From an uncultured Pelagibacteraceae bacterium (lineage in GTDB: Bacteria > Pseudomonadota > Alphaproteobacteria > Pelagibacterales > Pelagibacteraceae), in the NCBI GenBank assembly GCA_902595465.1, contig CACJQE010000001.1, positions 62,001 through 126,000 on the forward strand: a stretch of DNA of 64,000 nucleotides. The letters run 5' to 3'. Under the pieces are notes generated by a model that was not told the DNA's origin, searched no databases, and was given only the letters and a program-made list of their open reading frames with translations. This document shows positions 18,348-29,696 of this stretch, piece by piece; the first letter of the stretch is position 1; each line of letters opens with the position of its first letter. Made by a program: the position numbers and the translations under genes.

Positions 18348-20377
18348 TAATTATTGGTTCCAGTTTTTGGTAAACTCATTCTAATATTTTTACACTCTGA
18401 CATTGTTTTTGACGCTCTTGCTATTACATTGGAGTGATAATAATCAATCTCTTCAGTAATAATTTTTTCTGATTTAAAATTATATTCAGGCACCACAAAA
18501 TCAGTTTCATTTTTATTATTAAGATTTAAATAATTTATTAATGAATCGATAAGTTGATTTTTATCTTTGTATAAATTTTTTCTCTTAATGAATGAAGACA
18601 ATTCATTTATTATTTGCCAGTCCTCTTTAGCTTCACCTGGTGGATATGATGCCTTGTAAGCTTTTTGTAATTTTCCTTCTAGGTTTGTAAAATAACCATC
18701 TTGTTCTGTGTAAGTAGCACCAGGCAAAATTACATCAGCAATACTTGCACCTTTATCACCGTGACTACCTATATATATTATAAATTCATTTTTTTTCTCA
18801 AAATTTAAATTATCTTGGCCAAATAGAATTAAAATTTCAAAGTTATTGTTTTCTAATTTATTCAATATTTCGTAGCTAGAATTTTTTGACAATACATTTA
18901 AGTCATATGAGCCTACTGTGGATGAATTTTTTGATAATATATTTAATGCATTCCAATCATCAGAAATTTTATTATTTTCTAATAGATATTTTTTGAACTC
19001 TTCAAAAATATAAGGTGCCGACTTAAGTTTAAGAACTGATTGTCCAAAAATTATACTTGGATATTTTGATTTTTTAATTTTTTCTGAAATTTCATGTTTA
19101 TTATCAATAATATCTTTTATAGTTTCGGTATTATTCGATATAACTTGGTAAGGATAAGTTAAATCACCAACATCACCTAAAGATATAATTTCTGTCTTAT
19201 TTTTTAAATAATTTTTTCTAATTCGAGAGTTTAATATTGTTGCTTCAAATCTTGGATTTGTACCTATTAGAATTATTAAATCGCTTATTTCTATTCCTTC
19301 AATAGAACTGTTAAATAGATAATTGCTTCTTACATTTGTATTAATATATAATTTTTCATATCTAGATTCCAAATTTTCAGATTTAATCGTTTTTTCAAAA
19401 AAATCTTTTGCTGCATAAGTAGTTTCCATATTTGTCATATCACCTATAAATCCAGCAATTTTCTCAGACTTTGCTGTTGAAATTCTCTCAGATACAGCTT
19501 TAAAAGCCTCATCCCAACTTGATGGCTTTAATTTATTATTAATCTTTACATAAGGTGTATCTAATCTTTGATTTTTTAATCCATCACATGCATATCTAGT
19601 TTTATCTGATATCCATTCTTCATTTATTTCTTCATTAATTCTTGGTAGAACTCTCTTGACTTCCCATCCGTATGTATCAACTCTTATATTTGATCCAACA
19701 GCATCCATCACATCAATTGTTTCCGTTTTTTTAAGTTCCCATGGTCTAGCTTCAAAGACATAAGGTTTTGATGTAAGTGCACCGACAGGACATAAATCAA
19801 TAACATTAGCTGAGAGTTCAGACTCCATTGCTTTTTCTAAATAAGTAGTAATTTGCATATTCTCACCTCTGCCAATTGCTCCAAGCTCAGGAACTCCAGC
19901 AACTTCGGTTGCAAATCTAATACATCTTGTACAATGAATGCATCTTGTCATTTGCGTTTTTATAAGAGGACCCATATATTTTTCGGGTACATATCTTTTA
20001 TTTTCTTTAAATCTTGATTTATCAATTCCATAATACATAGATTGGTCTTGTAAATCACATTCCCCACCTTGATCACATACTGGACAATCAAGTGGATGGT
20101 TTGCTAGTAAAAATTCCATTACACCTTTCCTAGCTTTTTTCACTTTTTCAGTATTAGTTTTTAGCACCATCCCCTCTGCAGCAGGCATAGCGCAAGATGC
20201 TATTGGCTTAGGAGATTTTTCCATTTCAACTAAACACATTCTACAATTTCCAGCTATAGATAATTTTTCGTGATAACAGAACCTAGGTATTTCTGCTCCA
20301 GCTTGTTCACAAGCTTGTAATACTGTAGTTCCTTCTTCTACTTCAACATCTATATCATTTACTTTAAGTTTAAGCAT
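18347..20377 (-). CDS. nuoG: NADH-quinone oxidoreductase subunit G
   Basis: Iron-sulfur subunit of the electron-input arm of complex I, 676 aa, the usual alphaproteobacterial length (E. coli is over 900). The N-terminal [2Fe-2S] domain has [32 protein letters not shown] and [14 protein letters not shown] bind further clusters. The remainder is a degenerate molybdopterin-oxidoreductase fold without cofactor motifs, ending in the [15 protein letters not shown] region typical of this family. Overlaps nuoF by 8 bases. Confidence 0.97.
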   Translation of the reverse strand: MLKLKVNDIDVEVEEGTTVLQACEQAGAEIPRFCYHEKLSIAGNCRMCLVEMEKSPKPIASCAMPAAEGMVLKTNTEKVKKARKGVMEFLLANHPLDCPVCDQGGECDLQDQSMYYGIDKSRFKENKRYVPEKYMGPLIKTQMTRCIHCTRCIRFATEVAGVPELGAIGRGENMQITTYLEKAMESELSANVIDLCPVGALTSKPYVFEARPWELKKTETIDVMDAVGSNIRVDTYGWEVKRVLPRINEEINEEWISDKTRYACDGLKNQRLDTPYVKINNKLKPSSWDEAFKAVSERISTAKSEKIAGFIGDMTNMETTYAAKDFFEKTIKSENLESRYEKLYINTNVRSNYLFNSSIEGIEISDLIILIGTNPRFEATILNSRIRKNYLKNKTEIISLGDVGDLTYPYQVISNNTETIKDIIDNKHEISEKIKKSKYPSIIFGQSVLKLKSAPYIFEEFKKYLLENNKISDDWNALNILSKNSSTVGSYDLNVLSKNSSYEILNKLENNNFEILILFGQDNLNFEKKNEFIIYIGSHGDKGASIADVILPGATYTEQDGYFTNLEGKLQKAYKASYPPGEAKEDWQIINELSSFIKRKNLYKDKNQLIDSLINYLNLNNKNETDFVVPEYNFKSEKIITEEIDYYHSNVIARASKTMSECKNIRMSLPKTGTNN

Positions 20378-21701
20378 TTTCTTTTTCTAATAAATGTTGA
20401 TCAACTAAATAAGGTATATCTTTTTGCTTTTTCACAATTGGATCAAACTTATTTCTTTCAATTATTTCGTCTTTAAAATTTCTGATTAATCCCTGAACAG
20501 GCCATGAAGATCCTTCTCCAAAAGCACAAATAGTATGACCTTCGATTTGTTTTGTTACATCTAATAACATATCTACTTCATCTCTTGTGGCTTCACCTTT
20601 TGCCATTCTTTCTAACATTCTCCACATCCAACCAGAACCTTCTCTACATGGTGTACATTGACCACAGCTCTCGTGTTTATAAAATCGAGCAATTCTAGCC
20701 ATACACTTAATAATATCTTGATCTTTGTTTATAACCACAATACCAGCTGTTCCTAAACCAGTTTTATTCTCTACACATGCATCGAAGTCCATTTTAATTG
20801 TTTCACATGTCTCTTTTGGTAGTAAAGGCATTGACGAACCACCAGGTATAACTGCTTTTAGATTATCCCATCCGCCTATTACACCACCAGCATGTTTTTC
20901 AATTAATTCTTTTAATGGAATTCCCATTTCTTCTTCTACGTTGCAAGGATTATTTACATTTCCTGAAATACAATATATTTTAGAACCAGTATTTTTTGGT
21001 CTACCGAGGGATGAAAACCACTTTCCACCTCTTCTTAGTATAGTTGGTACTACTGAAATTGTTTCAACATTGTTTATTATTGTCGGGCATCCATAAAGTC
21101 CTATTAATGCTGGAAATGGAGGTTTTAATCTTGGTTGACCTTTTTTTCCCTCAATACTCTCAAGCAAAGCAGTTTCCTCACCACAGATATAAGCTCCAGC
21201 ACCATAATGAATATATATATCTAATTCCCAATTAGTCCCTGCAGAATTTTTTCCTAAGAGACCGTCTTTGTAAGCTTCATCGATAGCTGTTTGAAGCTTT
21301 TGTCCTTCATTAAAATATTCTCCTCTTATGTAAATATAGCACTTGTGTGCATTAACTGCGTAAGATGCAATTAAGCAGCCTTCTATTAGTTTATGAGGTT
21401 CAAATCTTAGAATATCTCTATCTTTGCATGTGCCAGGTTCAGACTCATCTGCATTAATTACTAAATAATGTGGTCTTGATCCAACTTCTTTTGGAGCAAA
21501 AGACCATTTCAATCCTGTAGGGAATCCAGCACCACCTCTTCCTCTAAGTTCTGATGCTTTAATTTCATCAATTATCCATTCTCTTCCTTTGCCACAAATT
21601 TCTTTTGTATCCTTCCAGTCTCCCCTCTGTTTTGCAGATATTAAATCAGCACCAAAGTCGTTGTATAAATTTTGAAAAATTCTATCTTTATCTTCAAGCA
21701 T
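20370..21701 (-). CDS. nuoF: NADH-quinone oxidoreductase subunit F
   Basis: NADH-oxidising subunit that binds FMN and one [4Fe-4S] cluster (N3). The 443 aa protein shows the FMN/NADH site [18 protein letters not shown] near residue 52, [29 protein letters not shown], and the cluster motif [12 protein letters not shown] with a later Cys in HTICAFGEG. Start and stop overlap nuoE and nuoG by 8 bases each. Confidence 0.98.
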   Translation of the reverse strand: MLEDKDRIFQNLYNDFGADLISAKQRGDWKDTKEICGKGREWIIDEIKASELRGRGGAGFPTGLKWSFAPKEVGSRPHYLVINADESEPGTCKDRDILRFEPHKLIEGCLIASYAVNAHKCYIYIRGEYFNEGQKLQTAIDEAYKDGLLGKNSAGTNWELDIYIHYGAGAYICGEETALLESIEGKKGQPRLKPPFPALIGLYGCPTIINNVETISVVPTILRRGGKWFSSLGRPKNTGSKIYCISGNVNNPCNVEEEMGIPLKELIEKHAGGVIGGWDNLKAVIPGGSSMPLLPKETCETIKMDFDACVENKTGLGTAGIVVINKDQDIIKCMARIARFYKHESCGQCTPCREGSGWMWRMLERMAKGEATRDEVDMLLDVTKQIEGHTICAFGEGSSWPVQGLIRNFKDEIIERNKFDPIVKKQKDIPYLVDQHLLEKENA

Positions 21702-22302
21702 TTTTATTACCTATTAATGTTTTTCTAGTATTTTCTGGTTCAGAACTTAATCTGCCTCTATAAGATCCTGGTTGAGGAACTTCATCATTACTTATTTTAT
21801 CAATTATTTGTTCAAGTTTTTTTGGATCTAAATCCTCATAATAATCTTCATTTAATTGAAGCATTGGAGCATTCACACAAGCACCTAAACATTCTACTTC
21901 TAACCAAGAAGTTTTTCCATCCTTAGACAAACGATTTTCTTCCTCAGAAATTTTTCGTTTACAAACATCTACTAAATTATATGCTCCCCTTAACATACAT
22001 GGGGTTGTAGTACAGACTTGAAAGAAATACTTTCCAACTGGAGTTAAATTATACATGCTATAAAATGTAGCTACTTCATATACTTTTATATATGGCATAT
22101 CTAAATATTTTGCTATGTATTTCATTGCACTTAAAGGTATCCAATTATCATTTTGTTTTTGTGCTAAGTACAATAAAGCCATAACTGCACTTTGTTGTTT
22201 TCCAGAAGGATAATTTTTAATAATACTATCAGCAGTTTCTTTGTTCTTTTTATTAAACTCAAATTTTTCAGGTTGTGCCTTTGATATTTTTTTAATAGCC
22301 AT
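21694..22302 (-). CDS. nuoE: NADH-quinone oxidoreductase subunit E
   Basis: Thioredoxin-fold [2Fe-2S] subunit (cluster N1a) of the NADH module, 202 aa. The four cysteines are seen in [11 protein letters not shown] and [11 protein letters not shown]. The helical N-terminus contains [20 protein letters not shown]. It starts at the last base of nuoD's stop and ends inside the start of nuoF. Confidence 0.97.
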   Translation of the reverse strand: MAIKKISKAQPEKFEFNKKNKETADSIIKNYPSGKQQSAVMALLYLAQKQNDNWIPLSAMKYIAKYLDMPYIKVYEVATFYSMYNLTPVGKYFFQVCTTTPCMLRGAYNLVDVCKRKISEEENRLSKDGKTSWLEVECLGACVNAPMLQLNEDYYEDLDPKKLEQIIDKISNDEVPQPGSYRGRLSSEPENTRKTLIGNKNA

Positions 22303-23477
22303 TATCTATCTACCTCTCCAAAAACAATATCCATAGAACCTAAAACTGCAGGAACATCAGCTAACATATGACCTTTGATTAAGTAATCCATTGCTTGTAA
22401 ATGAGAAAATCCTGGAGCTCTAATTTTACATTTGTAAGGTTTGCTTGAACCATCAGAAATTAAATATACACCAAATTCTCCTTTAGGAGCTTCTACAGCT
22501 GTATATATTTCATCTTTATCAACCCTATAACCTTCGGTATATAACTTGAAATGATGGATCAATGCTTCCATAGATTGTTTTATTTCTTTTTTTGGTGGTG
22601 GACTGATTTTTCCATCATCAGTTTTAATTGGTCCTACAGGTAAATTTGCCAAGCATTGATTTATTATATTTACACTTTCTTTCATTTCTTCAATTCTACA
22701 TAGGTATCTGTCATAACAATCACCATTTTTTCCTACTGGAATTTTGAATTCGAATTGTTCATAACAATCGTAAGGCTGGGATTTTCTTAAATCCCAGGGA
22801 ACGCCAGATCCTCTCAACATAACACCAGAAAAAGAATAATCGAGAGCATCTTGTTTTGATACTACTCCTATATCAACGTTCCTTTGCTTAAATATTCGGT
22901 TATCAGTTAAAAGTAATTCTAAATCATTTATTATTTTTGGGAATCTTTCACAAAATTTTCCGATTTCTTTATCTAATCCTTTTGGTAGATCTTGATGTAC
23001 ACCTCCGGCTCTAAAATAATTAGCATGCAATCTAGAACCAGAAACTTTTTCATAAAAACCCATTAATATTTCTCTCTCTTCAAATCCCCATAAAGTTGGA
23101 GTTAATGCACCAACATCCATTGCTTGAGTTGTGACATTTAAAATATGACTAAGTATTCTTCCAATTTCACAAAACATTACTCTAATGTATTGAGCTCTTA
23201 TCGGAACTTCTATTTTTAGAATTTTTTCAATTGCTAAAGCAAAGGCATGTTCTTGATTCATTGGTGCAACATAATCTAGTCGATCAAAATAGGGAACTGC
23301 CTGGGTATAAGTTTTATTTTCAATTAATTTTTCTGTCCCTCTATGCAATAAGCCAATGTGTGGATCTGCTTTTTCAACAATTTCTCCATCTAACTGCAAT
23401 ATTAATCGCAAAACTCCATGAGCTGCTGGATGCTGAGGTCCAAAATTTAGATTCAAAGTTTTAGTTTCTTTTGCCAT
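22302..23477 (-). CDS. nuoD: NADH-quinone oxidoreductase subunit D
   Basis: Peripheral-arm subunit that shapes the quinone site with NuoB, 391 aa. Motifs: [15 protein letters not shown] at the N-terminus, [32 protein letters not shown], and the C-terminal FGEVDR. I use the ATG at 23477 ([12 protein letters not shown]), which overlaps the nuoC stop as TAATG. An upstream in-frame TTG at 23519 lies deep in nuoC and adds residues not typical of NuoD. Confidence 0.97.
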   Translation of the reverse strand: MAKETKTLNLNFGPQHPAAHGVLRLILQLDGEIVEKADPHIGLLHRGTEKLIENKTYTQAVPYFDRLDYVAPMNQEHAFALAIEKILKIEVPIRAQYIRVMFCEIGRILSHILNVTTQAMDVGALTPTLWGFEEREILMGFYEKVSGSRLHANYFRAGGVHQDLPKGLDKEIGKFCERFPKIINDLELLLTDNRIFKQRNVDIGVVSKQDALDYSFSGVMLRGSGVPWDLRKSQPYDCYEQFEFKIPVGKNGDCYDRYLCRIEEMKESVNIINQCLANLPVGPIKTDDGKISPPPKKEIKQSMEALIHHFKLYTEGYRVDKDEIYTAVEAPKGEFGVYLISDGSSKPYKCKIRAPGFSHLQAMDYLIKGHMLADVPAVLGSMDIVFGEVDR

Positions 23478-24067
23478 TATTCTTTGGTTTGTTCTTTTAT
23501 ATATTTGGTTCCTTCCCAAGGACTTTCATAATCAAAATTTCTATAATTTTGTTCTAATTTTACTGGTTCATAAATAACTTTTTTAGTATCTTGACTGTAT
23601 CTAACTTCATTATGACCTGTTAAAGGAAAATCTTTCCTTAATGGATGTCCTTCAAAACCATAATCTGTAAGTATTCTTCTCAGGTCCGGATGATCTTTAA
23701 AATCTATTCCATACATGTCAAATACTTCTCTTTCCATCCAATTTGCAGCAGGAAATATAGATGTTATTGAACCAACAATTTCTTTTTCTTTTACATCTAT
23801 CTCTATGATAATTCTTTGATTAAATTCATGACTTAATAATAGATAAACTAATTTAAATCTAATTTCATTTTCAGGAAAATCTACAGCTGTGATATCTATC
23901 AGTTGTCTAAATTTAGTTTTTGAATTTGTTTTTAAGAACAAAATAACTTCTGTTAAGTCCGTTTCATCAATTTTTAAATAAATTTGATTATGTTTGATTA
24001 AAGAACTTTTTATTTTAGTATTTAGTTCTGAATTCAAAATTTTTTCTAAATCCTGGATGTTTTGCAT
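23477..24067 (-). CDS. nuoC: NADH-quinone oxidoreductase subunit C
   Basis: Peripheral-arm subunit (30 kDa family), 196 aa. The signature region [20 protein letters not shown] and [20 protein letters not shown] are clear. It is separate from nuoD, not fused as in E. coli. It starts 3 bases after the nuoB stop. Confidence 0.97.
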   Translation of the reverse strand: MQNIQDLEKILNSELNTKIKSSLIKHNQIYLKIDETDLTEVILFLKTNSKTKFRQLIDITAVDFPENEIRFKLVYLLLSHEFNQRIIIEIDVKEKEIVGSITSIFPAANWMEREVFDMYGIDFKDHPDLRRILTDYGFEGHPLRKDFPLTGHNEVRYSQDTKKVIYEPVKLEQNYRNFDYESPWEGTKYIKEQTKE

Positions 24068-24070
24068 TTT

Positions 24071-24592
24071 TTATCTTTCCAGAGAACCTTTGTTCCTGAT
24101 TTTCTTTTGAAGTTGCATTATCCCATATAAAAGTGCTTCAGCAGAAGGAGGGCACCCAGGAACATATACATCAACTGGCACAATACGATCACATCCCCTT
24201 ACGACAGAATATGAGTAATGATAATATCCCCCACCATTTGCACAACTTCCCATGGAAATTACATATCTTGGTTCTGGCATCTGATCATAAACTTTTCTTA
24301 GTGCTGGAGCCATTTTGTTTGTAAGAGTTCCAGCAACAATCATAACATCTGATTGTCTAGGTGAAGCTCTAGGGGCAGCTCCAAATCTTTCTAAATCATA
24401 TCTTGGCATTGAAGTTTGCATCATTTCGACCGCACAACATGCAAGACCAAAAGTCATCCAGTGTAAAGATCCAGTTCTAGCCCAGTTAACTAAATTATCA
24501 AGTGATGTTGTTATAAAACCATTGTCACTGAAATCTTGTGCTAATTGCTTAAATTCTTCTGGAATATTTTTTTTTCTTTCTTCTAAACTCAT
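24071..24592 (-). CDS. nuoB: NADH-quinone oxidoreductase subunit B
   Basis: Carries the terminal [4Fe-4S] cluster N2 that reduces quinone. The 173 aa protein contains [12 protein letters not shown] (adjacent cysteines), [10 protein letters not shown] and [20 protein letters not shown], giving all four ligands. One base separates it from nuoA. Confidence 0.98.
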   Translation of the reverse strand: MSLEERKKNIPEEFKQLAQDFSDNGFITTSLDNLVNWARTGSLHWMTFGLACCAVEMMQTSMPRYDLERFGAAPRASPRQSDVMIVAGTLTNKMAPALRKVYDQMPEPRYVISMGSCANGGGYYHYSYSVVRGCDRIVPVDVYVPGCPPSAEALLYGIMQLQKKIRNKGSLER

Positions 24593-24593
24593 T

Positions 24594-24962
24594 TTATTCC
24601 CAGTCTAGTGCTCCTTTTTTCCATTCATATATAAAACCAATAGTAAGAATAAATAAGAAGATCATCATTGATGTAAATCCGAATATTCCGATTTTGCCTA
24701 GTGATATTGCCCAAGGAAATAGAAACGCGATTTCTAAATCAAAAATAATAAATAATATTGCAACAAGATAAAATCTAACATCAAATTCCATTCTAGAGTC
24801 GTTAAATGGTTCGAAACCACATTCGTATGCTGATAGTTTCTCTGGATCAGGGTTTTTTGGAGATGCTAAGTAATTTACTGCCACAAATGCTACACTTAAT
24901 ACAAGTGCAACAAGTAAAAATACAATTATTGGCAAATAATCTTTTAAAAATTCCGCAAGCAT
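24594..24962 (-). CDS. nuoA: NADH-quinone oxidoreductase subunit A
   Basis: First gene of the complex I operon: a small membrane subunit with three helices, 122 aa from the ATG at 24962 ([12 protein letters not shown]). The loop has [24 protein letters not shown], including the conserved ECGF. A GTG upstream at 24980 is less likely. The leader contains a CTTTTAG/CTAAAAG hairpin (24981-24999). Transcription may come from a local promoter or by read-through from the two tRNA genes 83 bases upstream. Confidence 0.96.
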   Translation of the reverse strand: MLAEFLKDYLPIIVFLLVALVLSVAFVAVNYLASPKNPDPEKLSAYECGFEPFNDSRMEFDVRFYLVAILFIIFDLEIAFLFPWAISLGKIGIFGFTSMMIFLFILTIGFIYEWKKGALDWE

Positions 24963-25045
24963 GATGAGTCTATATAGCACCTTTTAGATCAACTAAAAGA
25001 GCAGATAGGTCACATTTTAAGGCTTTATTTTATTCATTTATTTGA

Positions 25046-25122
25046 TGGCGGGAGTGAAGGGACTCGAACCCTCGACCTATCGCGTGACAGGCGATCGCTC
25101 TAACCAACTGAGCTACACCCCC
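25046..25122 (-). tRNA. tRNA-Asp (GUC)
   Basis: The minus strand folds into a complete cloverleaf of 77 bases with encoded CCA (plus-strand TGG at 25046-25048). The acceptor stem GGGGGTG pairs with CACTCCC. The D arm is AGCTCAGTTGGTTAGAGC. The anticodon stem ATCGC/GCGAT encloses CTGTCAC, giving anticodon GTC. The T arm contains GGTTCGAGTCC. It lies 6 bases downstream of tRNA-Val and upstream of nuoA. Confidence 0.97.
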
Positions 25123-25128
25123 GTGTTC

Positions 25129-25204
25129 TGGTGGGCAGTAAAGGACTCGAACCTTTGACCCCCTCGGTGTAAACGAGATGCTCTACCAACTGAGCTAACC
25201 GCCC
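25129..25204 (-). tRNA. tRNA-Val (UAC)
   Basis: A 76-base cloverleaf on the minus strand with encoded CCA. The acceptor GGGCGGT pairs with ACTGCCC. The D arm is AGCTCAGTTGGTAGAGC, the anticodon loop TTTACAC gives TAC, and the T arm has GGTTCGAGTCC. It is paired with tRNA-Asp, and the tRNA-Val/tRNA-Asp pair between lon and nuo is familiar from other alphaproteobacteria. Confidence 0.97.
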
Positions 25205-25231
25205 AAAACATGGTACTATTACATCAAGGCT

Positions 25232-25237
25232 ATTATA
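25232..25237 (-). promoter_or_regulatory. Candidate -10 element for the tRNA-Val/tRNA-Asp transcript
   Basis: A perfect TATAAT on the minus strand lies 28 bases before the tRNA-Val 5' end, in the 47-base gap after the lon stop. No good -35 sits at the usual distance (the bases there belong to the end of lon), so the element is tentative. Confidence 0.4.
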
Positions 25238-25251
25238 ATGTAAATTGTTTA

Positions 25252-27639
25252 TTACTGAATACTAGCTTGAGATTTATCGTCTTTTTTAGTTTCTGTTAAT
25301 TTATCTACTTCTGTCCATTCAGTAGGCTTCAATTCTTTAGTTAAAGCTATTTTAATTACTTCATCAGCAGTTTCTACTGGCACTATTTCAATATCGTCTT
25401 TCACTTTTTTTGGTACATCAACTAAATCTTTTTCATTCTCTTTAGGTATCAAAACTTTTTTAACACCAGCTCTATGAGCTGCTAATAGTTTTTCTTTAAG
25501 TCCACCAATTGGCAAAACCTGACCTGTGATTGTTACCTCACCTGTCATTGCTATTTCTCTTTTTACTGGAACTTTTGTGATTGAGGATACTATTGATGTA
25601 ACCATAGCTATACCTGCTGAAGGACCATCTTTAGGTGTTGCACCTTCGGGTACATGTATGTGAAAATCTTTTTTTTCAAATAATGGCGGCGTTACTCCAA
25701 ATTCTAAACATTTTGATCTTACATAAGATTTTGCAGCTTTTACAGATTCTTGCATTACATCGCCTAGCTTACCAGTTATTTGCATTCTGCCTTTACCTGG
25801 CATATTAACAGTTTCAACTTTTAATATTTCTCCCCCAAACTCTGTCCAAGCTAGACCTATAACTATTCCAACTTTGTCTTTTGCTTCTAGTTCACCAAAT
25901 TTAAATTTCTTAATTCCAAGAAAATCAGGTATGTTTTTTTCATTAACCTCGACACTCTTTTCTTCGTTATTAACAACTTTTTTAACAACTTTTCTTGTTA
26001 CTTTTGATATTTCTCTCTCTAAATTTCTGACACCACTTTCTCTTGTATAACTTCTAATAATTTCTTTAATTGTATCGTCAGCTAACTTCATCTCACCTTC
26101 TTTAACACCATTGTCTTTGATTTGTTTAGGAAGTAAATATTTGTTAGCAATATTAATCTTCTCATCTTCTGTATATCCTGGAATTCTTATGACTTCCATT
26201 CTATCTAAAAGTGGGGGAAGAATATTTAATGTATTTGCTGTTGTTACAAACATTACATCTGATAAATCATAATCAACTTCAAGGTAATGATCATTAAATG
26301 TTGTATTTTGCTCAGGATCTAAAGCCTCTAGTAAAGCTGATGATGGATCACCTCTATAATCGTTTCCAACTTTATCAATCTCATCTAATAAAAATAATGG
26401 ATTTTTAGTACCTGCTTTTTTCATCATTTGAATAATTTTTCCTGGAAGCGATCCAATATAAGTTCTTCTGTGACCTCTTACTTCCGCTTCATCTCTCACT
26501 CCACCTAAAGACATTCTTACAAATTGTCTATTAGTTGCCTTGGCTATTGATTTACCTAAAGAAGTTTTACCTACACCTGGTGGACCTACTAAACATAGAA
26601 TAGGACCTTTAATTTTATCCATTCTTTTCTGCACAGCTAAAAATTCTATAATTCTCTCTTTAACTTTTTCTAATCCAAAATGATCTTCTTCAAGAATTTT
26701 TAAAGCTTTATTTAAATCAATATCTACCTTATCTTTTTTAAACCATGGTAAATCTATCATCCAATCTAAGTAATTTCTTACAACTGTAGCTTCAGCGGAC
26801 ATTGGGCTCATATTTTTTAATTTTTTAAGTTCAGACATACATTTCTTTTCAACTTCTTTTGGCATCTTTGCCTTCAAAATTGATTTTTTTAAGCTTGTGG
26901 TCTCATCCTTGCCGTCTTCAATTTCACCCAATTCTTTTTGAATAGCTTTTAATTGCTCATTTAAATAATACTCTCTTTGAGTTTTCTCCATTTGGGTTTT
27001 AACTCTTCCTCTAATCCTTTTCTCAACACCTATAATGCTTGCCTCATTTTCCATAATTTTAATGACGCTGTTTAATCTCTTTTTAACATCTAAAGTTTCA
27101 AAAATTTGCTGTTTCTCTGAAATGCTGGCATTGATATGTGAAATAATATTATCAGCAATTTTCGATGGGTCTTTTAATTGCTTTATATTGTTGATTGTTT
27201 CTGAAGATATTTTTTTATTAACTGTTGTAAGCTTTTCTAATCTTTTTATAGCAGTTAAGCTTAATGGGAGCAGATCGTCTTCTTTTGGAATAATATCTTT
27301 TTGATATTCGAATGAACATTTAATAAACTTTTCATCATCTTTAAAATCAACAATTTTAACTCTCTTGGTACCTTCAACTAATACTTTAACGGTTCCATCA
27401 GGAAGTTTTAATAATTGCAAAATATTACTTTCACATCCATAAGTGAATAAGTCATTTTTTTTAGGATCATCAACTTCAGAATTTTTTTGTGTGACAAGAA
27501 TAATTTTTTTGTCGCCTTTCATTACTTCATTTAATGCAGTTATAGACTTATCTCTTCCTACAAATAAAGGGATTACCATACTTGGAAAAACTACAATGTC
27601 TCTTAATGGCAATAACGGTAATGTCACTTTTATATCCAT
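25252..27639 (-). CDS. lon: ATP-dependent protease Lon
   Basis: Hexameric AAA+ serine protease that degrades misfolded and regulatory proteins. The 795 aa protein has an N-terminal substrate-binding domain beginning LPLLPLRDIVVFP and a coiled middle with REYYLNEQLKAIQKELGE. The AAA+ module has Walker A GPPGVGKTS (near 350) and FLLDEIDKVG. The protease domain has the catalytic Ser in KDGPSAGIAM (near 668) and the catalytic Lys in LKEKLLAAHRAG (near 711). It lies 62 bases downstream of clpX and is followed by tRNA-Val. The hupB gene often found after lon in alphaproteobacteria is absent. Confidence 0.98.
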   Translation of the reverse strand: MDIKVTLPLLPLRDIVVFPSMVIPLFVGRDKSITALNEVMKGDKKIILVTQKNSEVDDPKKNDLFTYGCESNILQLLKLPDGTVKVLVEGTKRVKIVDFKDDEKFIKCSFEYQKDIIPKEDDLLPLSLTAIKRLEKLTTVNKKISSETINNIKQLKDPSKIADNIISHINASISEKQQIFETLDVKKRLNSVIKIMENEASIIGVEKRIRGRVKTQMEKTQREYYLNEQLKAIQKELGEIEDGKDETTSLKKSILKAKMPKEVEKKCMSELKKLKNMSPMSAEATVVRNYLDWMIDLPWFKKDKVDIDLNKALKILEEDHFGLEKVKERIIEFLAVQKRMDKIKGPILCLVGPPGVGKTSLGKSIAKATNRQFVRMSLGGVRDEAEVRGHRRTYIGSLPGKIIQMMKKAGTKNPLFLLDEIDKVGNDYRGDPSSALLEALDPEQNTTFNDHYLEVDYDLSDVMFVTTANTLNILPPLLDRMEVIRIPGYTEDEKINIANKYLLPKQIKDNGVKEGEMKLADDTIKEIIRSYTRESGVRNLEREISKVTRKVVKKVVNNEEKSVEVNEKNIPDFLGIKKFKFGELEAKDKVGIVIGLAWTEFGGEILKVETVNMPGKGRMQITGKLGDVMQESVKAAKSYVRSKCLEFGVTPPLFEKKDFHIHVPEGATPKDGPSAGIAMVTSIVSSITKVPVKREIAMTGEVTITGQVLPIGGLKEKLLAAHRAGVKKVLIPKENEKDLVDVPKKVKDDIEIVPVETADEVIKIALTKELKPTEWTEVDKLTETKKDDKSQASIQ

Positions 27640-27701
27640 CAGTGAAATATGGATATTATATTTTATAATGCAATAGGAAATTATGGTTTATTAACGCGAA
27701 A

Positions 27702-28964
27702 TTATGCTGCTGAAGTCTTATCAGTTTTAGTTTTGTTCTTCGAATGAACAATAACAGGTGCCGATATACCTTTCGCCGCACCAGAATCGATTATAACTTC
27801 TTCAATGTTATCTTGACTTGGTAGATCAAACATTGTTTTTAATAATATGTTTTCCAGAATCGATCTAAGTCCTCTTGCTCCAGTTTTTTTAGATATAGCC
27901 TTGTTAGCAATATCTTTTACTGATTGGTCTTTAAAGCTAAGTTTTACTCCTTCTAGTTTAAATAACTCTTGATATTGTTTTATTAGAGAATTTTTTGGCT
28001 CTAGCAAAATTTTAACTAAAGATTTCTCGTCTAGATCATCTAATGTTGCAGTTATAGGTAATCTTCCAATAAATTCTGGTATCAATCCATATTTTAATAA
28101 GTCTTCAGGCTCAAGATTCTTCATCCACTCACCTACTTTTTTATCTTCTAAACTTTTAACCTCAGCACCAAAACCAATTGATGAACCTTTATCTCTTTGA
28201 GAAATAATTTTATCTAAACCAGCAAACGCGCCACCACATATAAATAAAATATTAGTGGTATCTACTTGTAAAAATTCTTGTTGTGGATGTTTTCTTCCAC
28301 CTTGAGGAGGTACGCTAGCGACTGTTCCTTCCATTATTTTTAATAAAGCTTGTTGTACACCTTCACCCGAAACATCTCTTGTAATTGATGGGTTTTCTGA
28401 TTTTCTGCTAATTTTATCTACCTCATCAATGTAAACAATTCCTCTTTGTGCTTTTTCAACATTATAATCCGCTGCTTGTAATAATTTTAATATAATGTTT
28501 TCTACATCTTCACCAACATAACCAGCTTCAGTTAATGTAGTTGCATCTGCCATTGTAAAAGGAACATCTAAAATTCTTGCTAAAGTTTGTGCTAATAGAG
28601 TTTTTCCACATCCAGTTGGTCCGACTAACAAAATATTTGACTTTGAAAGTTCTACATTTTTACTAGTTTTATTTTCGTAATTTAATCTTTTATAATGATT
28701 GTGAACAGCAACCGATAAAACTTTTTTTGCATGATCTTGACCGATTACATAATCATCTAGAACTGCACAAATCTCTTTTGGTGATGGTAATCCATCTTGA
28801 TGTTTTACAAAAGTATCTTTGCTCTCTTCTTTGATGATGTCCATACATAATTCAACACACTCATCACAAATAAAAACAGTCGGGCCAGCAATTAATTTTC
28901 TGACTTCGTGTTGACTCTTTCCACAGAAAGAACAGTAAAGAATATTTTTATTATTGTTGCTCAT
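27702..28964 (-). CDS. clpX: ATP-dependent Clp protease ATP-binding subunit ClpX
   Basis: AAA+ unfoldase that feeds substrates to ClpP. The 420 aa protein begins with the zinc-binding domain ([12 protein letters not shown] and [10 protein letters not shown]). Walker A is [12 protein letters not shown] near residue 115 and Walker B is [10 protein letters not shown] near 178. The pore and IGF-type loop region and the sensor 2 arginine in [11 protein letters not shown] follow. It lies 89 bases after clpP, so it may have its own weak promoter. Confidence 0.98.
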   Translation of the reverse strand: MSNNNKNILYCSFCGKSQHEVRKLIAGPTVFICDECVELCMDIIKEESKDTFVKHQDGLPSPKEICAVLDDYVIGQDHAKKVLSVAVHNHYKRLNYENKTSKNVELSKSNILLVGPTGCGKTLLAQTLARILDVPFTMADATTLTEAGYVGEDVENIILKLLQAADYNVEKAQRGIVYIDEVDKISRKSENPSITRDVSGEGVQQALLKIMEGTVASVPPQGGRKHPQQEFLQVDTTNILFICGGAFAGLDKIISQRDKGSSIGFGAEVKSLEDKKVGEWMKNLEPEDLLKYGLIPEFIGRLPITATLDDLDEKSLVKILLEPKNSLIKQYQELFKLEGVKLSFKDQSVKDIANKAISKKTGARGLRSILENILLKTMFDLPSQDNIEEVIIDSGAAKGISAPVIVHSKNKTKTDKTSAA

Positions 28965-29053
28965 AGTTTTTTATAACGAATCAATTTGAATACTTTATTA
29001 CAAAGATTACTTCTTAATCAAGTGTAGGTTGTGAATAAACTATATATTGTTGT

Positions 29054-29665
29054 TTAGTCTCTTTTTTCTACTACTTTATCGATCAAACCAAAATCTTTAG
29101 CATTGTTTGGAGTCATAAAATTGTCTCTCTCCAATGCTTCTTTGATTTGATCAACTGACTTGCCTGTGTGTTTAGAATAAATTTCATTTAATCTTTTTTT
29201 CAAAGACATGACCTCATTAGCATGAATTTCTATATCAGTTGCTTGACCTTGAAAACCTGCAGATGGTTGATGAACCATTATTCTTGAATTTGGTAGTGAT
29301 AATCTTTTTCCTTTAGATCCTGCAGCTAATAAAAATGATCCCATGCTTGCAGCTTGACCAATACACAATGTACTAACTTCAGGCTTGATATATTGCATTG
29401 TATCATAAATTCCTAAACCAGCTGTAACCAAGCCACCTGGACTATTAATGTATAAAGAAATTTCTTTTTTTGGATCTTCAGACTCTAAAAATAATAATTG
29501 AGCAGTCACCAAAGATGCAACTGCATCATTAATTGGTCCGACTACAAAAACAATTCTCTCTTTTAATAGTCTTGAATAAATATCATAAGCTCTTTCACCA
29601 CGGCTTGATTGTTCAACTACCATTGGTATTAAAGTACTAAGATGTTCAGGAATTTTTGTTGTCAT
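29054..29665 (-). CDS. clpP: ATP-dependent Clp protease proteolytic subunit ClpP
   Basis: Serine protease that assembles into the tetradecameric Clp chamber. The 203 aa protein has the catalytic Ser in [11 protein letters not shown] (near residue 101), His in [15 protein letters not shown] (near 126), and the Asp around ERDNFMTP. The N-terminus [19 protein letters not shown] is canonical. It is 31 bases downstream of tig. Confidence 0.98.
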   Translation of the reverse strand: MTTKIPEHLSTLIPMVVEQSSRGERAYDIYSRLLKERIVFVVGPINDAVASLVTAQLLFLESEDPKKEISLYINSPGGLVTAGLGIYDTMQYIKPEVSTLCIGQAASMGSFLLAAGSKGKRLSLPNSRIMVHQPSAGFQGQATDIEIHANEVMSLKKRLNEIYSKHTGKSVDQIKEALERDNFMTPNNAKDFGLIDKVVEKRD

Positions 29666-29696
29666 AAGTGATTCGATTTATTTATACAACTTGTGA

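Noticed and set aside
20725..21096. 123-codon plus-strand open frame
   Set aside because: Lies fully inside nuoF on the opposite strand; the product has no motif, while the nuoF frame is strongly conserved.
28965..29053. Heat-shock (sigma-32) promoter upstream of clpX
   Set aside because: A CTTGATT resembles the -35 but no matching -10 lies at the right distance.
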